Shown piece after piece: positions 62,099 through 64,000 of a stretch of DNA of 64,000 nt. Positions within the stretch are counted from its first letter, which is position 1, and each line of letters opens with the position of its first letter. The notes under the pieces are model-generated. The model searched no databases, was not told the DNA's origin, and saw only the letters and a program-made list of their open reading frames with translations. The stretch is taken from assembly GCA_027532775.1 (NCBI GenBank), contig JAPZTO010000008.1, forward strand, positions 116,001-180,000. The letters are read 5' to 3'. Position numbers and translations under genes: made by a program. Source of the stretch: Beijerinckiaceae bacterium. Its GTDB lineage: Bacteria; Pseudomonadota; Alphaproteobacteria; Rhizobiales; Beijerinckiaceae.

Positions 62099-63160
62099 AT
62101 GATTGCCTTGCCGACCTACAGCCCCCGGGAAATGGCCGAGATCGCGCATGAATTGCGCGCGCCCCTTGGTGGCCTTCAGGCCATGATCGAGGTGCTGGCC
62201 GAGACCGAGCTCGATGCCGGGCAGCGCCAGGTTCTCGAGGCGCTCGGCGCCTCGGCCCTTCACCTGCGCCAGATTGCCAACCGCCTGCTCGGCGAGAAGG
62301 ATCCCGCGGCTCCGGCCGCGCCGGCACGGATGATGCTGCGCCCGTTCCTGAACCGGCTGGCCCGTTCTGCCGAAGCCCGGGCGTCACAGAATGGAATCAC
62401 CTTCGCCCTGCTCGAATCGCGCGATTTGCCGCTGACGGCCGATATCGACCCGGTGCCTTTGCGGCAGGTGCTCGAAAACCTGATCGACAATGCCATCCGC
62501 CTCACCGCGCAGGGGCGCGTCGTGCTGGCCGTCGCGCCGGCGGCGGACGGGCGCCTCGCCTTCCGCGTTTCCGATTCGGGGCCGGGCCTGACCGAAGCCG
62601 AGGCCGGAAGGCTGATCCGGGAAGGCGGACATCTCGAAGGGCGGCCCGGCGGTGCAGGCATGGGGCTGAGCCTCGCCGGACGGCTGGTTGCCGCCCGGGG
62701 CGGCACGCTGGCGGGTGGCCCGAATTGCGATGGCCATGGTGCTGTCTTCCGGTTCGACTGGCCGATCCTGGCCGATCTGGACGAGCCGGCCTGCCTGATC
62801 GTGGATGACCACGCGGCCTCGCGTGCGGTCCTGCGCACGATCCTGCAGGCGGCCGGGCTGCCCTGCCTCGAGGCCTCCAGCGTCGAGGAGGCCACCCGCC
62901 TGCTCTGCGAATATCGCCCGGCGCATCTCGTCACCGACCTGCGCCTCGATGGCGGCGACGGGGCGGAACTGATCCGCTGGGTGGCGTCGCAGCCGGCGCA
63001 GGAGCGGCCGCGGATCGTTGTCGTCAGCGCCGATCCGGTCGATTCTGTGCCTGGTTTACCGGCGCTTGTCGATGCCGCCGTGCGCAAGCCGGTCAATGTC
63101 CGCGCGGTCCTCGAGGCTGTCCGGGGCCCTCAGACCATGCGCAGCAAGCCGGCGGCCTGA
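62099..63160 (+). CDS. Soluble histidine kinase with C-terminal receiver domain
   Basis: The 353-residue protein (start MIALPTYSPREMAEIAHELR) opens directly with a HisKA domain: EIAHELRAPLGGLQAMIEVL gives the phosphohistidine near residue 17. The ATPase follows (NLIDNAIRLTAQGRVVLAV, SDSGPGLTEAEAG, GGAGMGLSLAGRLVAARGG) and then a receiver (CLIVDDHAASRAVL, LVTDLRLDGGDGAELIR with the acceptor aspartate, VVVSADP, AVRKPV). No sensor or membrane segment is present, so it must sense through partner proteins or act as a cytoplasmic phosphorelay. It has no cognate regulator next to it. Confidence 0.88.
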   Translation: MIALPTYSPREMAEIAHELRAPLGGLQAMIEVLAETELDAGQRQVLEALGASALHLRQIANRLLGEKDPAAPAAPARMMLRPFLNRLARSAEARASQNGITFALLESRDLPLTADIDPVPLRQVLENLIDNAIRLTAQGRVVLAVAPAADGRLAFRVSDSGPGLTEAEAGRLIREGGHLEGRPGGAGMGLSLAGRLVAARGGTLAGGPNCDGHGAVFRFDWPILADLDEPACLIVDDHAASRAVLRTILQAAGLPCLEASSVEEATRLLCEYRPAHLVTDLRLDGGDGAELIRWVASQPAQERPRIVVVSADPVDSVPGLPALVDAAVRKPVNVRAVLEAVRGPQTMRSKPAA

Positions 63161-63192
63161 CCGGGCGGCGCCGGCCGCGCCTGCTTCAGGGC

Positions 63193-64000
63193 TCAGTTCT
63201 GCGCGACCAGCGCCGAGGCGCCGGGGGCCAGTTTCAGCACCGCCTCGATGTGGTCGCGCTCGCGGCGGAAATTGGCGAGCTGCCGCCCGGCCAGTTCGCG
63301 GCCCTTCGGCAGCTTGATCGCCAGCGGGTCGACGAAGCGCTCATTGATCAGGACCTCGTAATGCAGATGCGGGCCAGTGGAGAGGCCCGAGGAGCCGAGG
63401 CGGCCGATGATCTGGCCCTGCCGCACGCGCGCACCGGCCTGGATGCCGGGCCCGAACGCGGAGAGATGGTTGTAGGTCGTCACATAACCGTGGTTGTGCT
63501 CGATCTCGACCCGCCGGCCATAGCCCGAATCCCATTCTGCCATCCGGACCACGCCATTGCCGGCCGCGCGAATCGGCGTGCCGACAGGCCCGGCCCAATC
63601 GACCCCGGAATGGAGGCGGTAATAGCGGAGTATCGGGTGGCGGCGCATGCCGAAGGTCGAGCGAAGCTCGCCGCCATCCATCGGCTTGCGCAGGAGGAAC
63701 TGCTTCACCGAGCGACCCTGATCGTCGAAATAGTCGACGACATCGTCCTCCGGCAGCTTGAAGCGGTAGTAGCGGCGCTTGACGCCCTGGGTGACAAGCG
63801 AGACCAGCAGCAATTCCGGACGGGCATTGTCGCCCTCGTTGTTGGAGACCAGCATCTCGAGCGAATCGCCCGGGGCGACGCGGCGCTGCAGGTCGACATC
63901 GAAGAAGACGGTGCGGATGGCCTCGTCGATGACAGCCGGCGGGATCTCGTGCCGCCGCGCGGTCTCGTGGATCGAGTGGTAGAGCGTCAGGCGGCCCGAA
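63193..64000 (-). CDS. M23 family metallopeptidase, N-terminus beyond the right edge
   Basis: The frame stays open at the right edge, so the gene begins outside; the ATG at 63855 is internal. Visible is the end of an M23 peptidoglycan endopeptidase: GGELRSTFGMRRHPILRYYR, LHSGVDWAGPVGTPIRAAGN (zinc-binding H and D), then GLSTGPHLHYEVLINERFVD with the HxH motif. Preceding it in frame is a helical domain (HETARRHEIPPAVIDEAI, FFDVDLQRRVAPGDSLEM) typical of MepM/DipM-like enzymes with LysM- or OapA-like regions. It cuts peptide cross-links in the periplasm. Confidence 0.9.
   Translation of the reverse strand, partial: SGRLTLYHSIHETARRHEIPPAVIDEAIRTVFFDVDLQRRVAPGDSLEMLVSNNEGDNARPELLLVSLVTQGVKRRYYRFKLPEDDVVDYFDDQGRSVKQFLLRKPMDGGELRSTFGMRRHPILRYYRLHSGVDWAGPVGTPIRAAGNGVVRMAEWDSGYGRRVEIEHNHGYVTTYNHLSAFGPGIQAGARVRQGQIIGRLGSSGLSTGPHLHYEVLINERFVDPLAIKLPKGRELAGRQLANFRRERDHIEAVLKLAPGASALVAQN

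Overview
The window is GC-rich chromosomal DNA of an alphaproteobacterium, most likely of the order Hyphomicrobiales (Rhizobiales). This rests on gene content: a DUF4175/TIGR02302 giant membrane protein, a HIG1-type twin-transmembrane protein, the lysA-lptM-argH block divergent from a TlpA-type thioredoxin, grxD-bolA-purL, the standalone alphaproteobacterial HNH protein, and intergenic palindromes of the GCATTTTC...GAAAATGC kind. I cannot name a genus from sequence alone.

Layout. 1-3663: three closely spaced plus-strand genes: the C-terminal part of a ComEC-like metallo-beta-lactamase protein, a lipoprotein, and a large tail-lysozyme/cysteine-amidase protein. 3691-12992: a LysR regulator divergent from an eight-gene catabolic operon (LIV-type ABC importer, acyl-CoA dehydrogenase, zinc-free MDR oxidoreductase, acyl-CoA synthetase), probably taking up and activating a branched or aromatic acid. 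13003-16114: a decayed ssuB remnant, a sulfite oxidase-family protein, and a divergent NmrA-like/HxlR pair. 16188-23333: a LacI-controlled sugar import and hydrolysis operon (binding protein, two permeases, an unrecognised possible alpha/alpha-barrel protein, a GH2 glycosidase), with a perfect LacI-type palindrome between regulator and operon and no ATPase gene. 23397-28590: a tightly coupled operon of an OmpR/EnvZ-type pair and a DevBCA-type exporter. 28826-30816: an NTF2-fold protein with a TetR regulator, and a four-EF-hand calcium-binding protein.

31131-36908 is a compact (about 5.8 kb) integrative element in the 3' end of tRNA-Leu(CAA), bounded by an 18-bp direct repeat. It carries a tyrosine integrase, an AlpA-type small DNA-binding protein behind a terminator-like hairpin, an HUH-motif Rep/relaxase-like protein with an unknown partner, and a two-gene cargo: a ComEC-like metallo-beta-lactamase protein translationally coupled to a four-TM membrane protein. 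The cargo is visibly AT-richer than its surroundings. This pair is my best candidate for an undescribed system, probably anti-phage or inter-element conflict. That role is inference.

36976-64000 is core genome: FkbM methyltransferase, YqaA and DsbB membrane proteins, HNH protein, a Tat-exported kelch protein, a repeat-filled noncoding stretch, 3-hydroxybutyryl-CoA dehydrogenase with etfA/etfB behind a near-perfect 20-bp palindrome, a PduO-type cobalamin adenosyltransferase, a PagL-like lipid A deacylase, the DUF4175 protein, lysA, lptM, argH, a TlpA-like protein, grxD, bolA, purL, a phytase-like esterase, a 3-methyladenine glycosylase, gluQRS, an AEC transporter, a soluble kinase-receiver protein and an M23 endopeptidase running off the right edge. 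HBD and ETF could serve the acyl-CoA dehydrogenase of the LIV operon.
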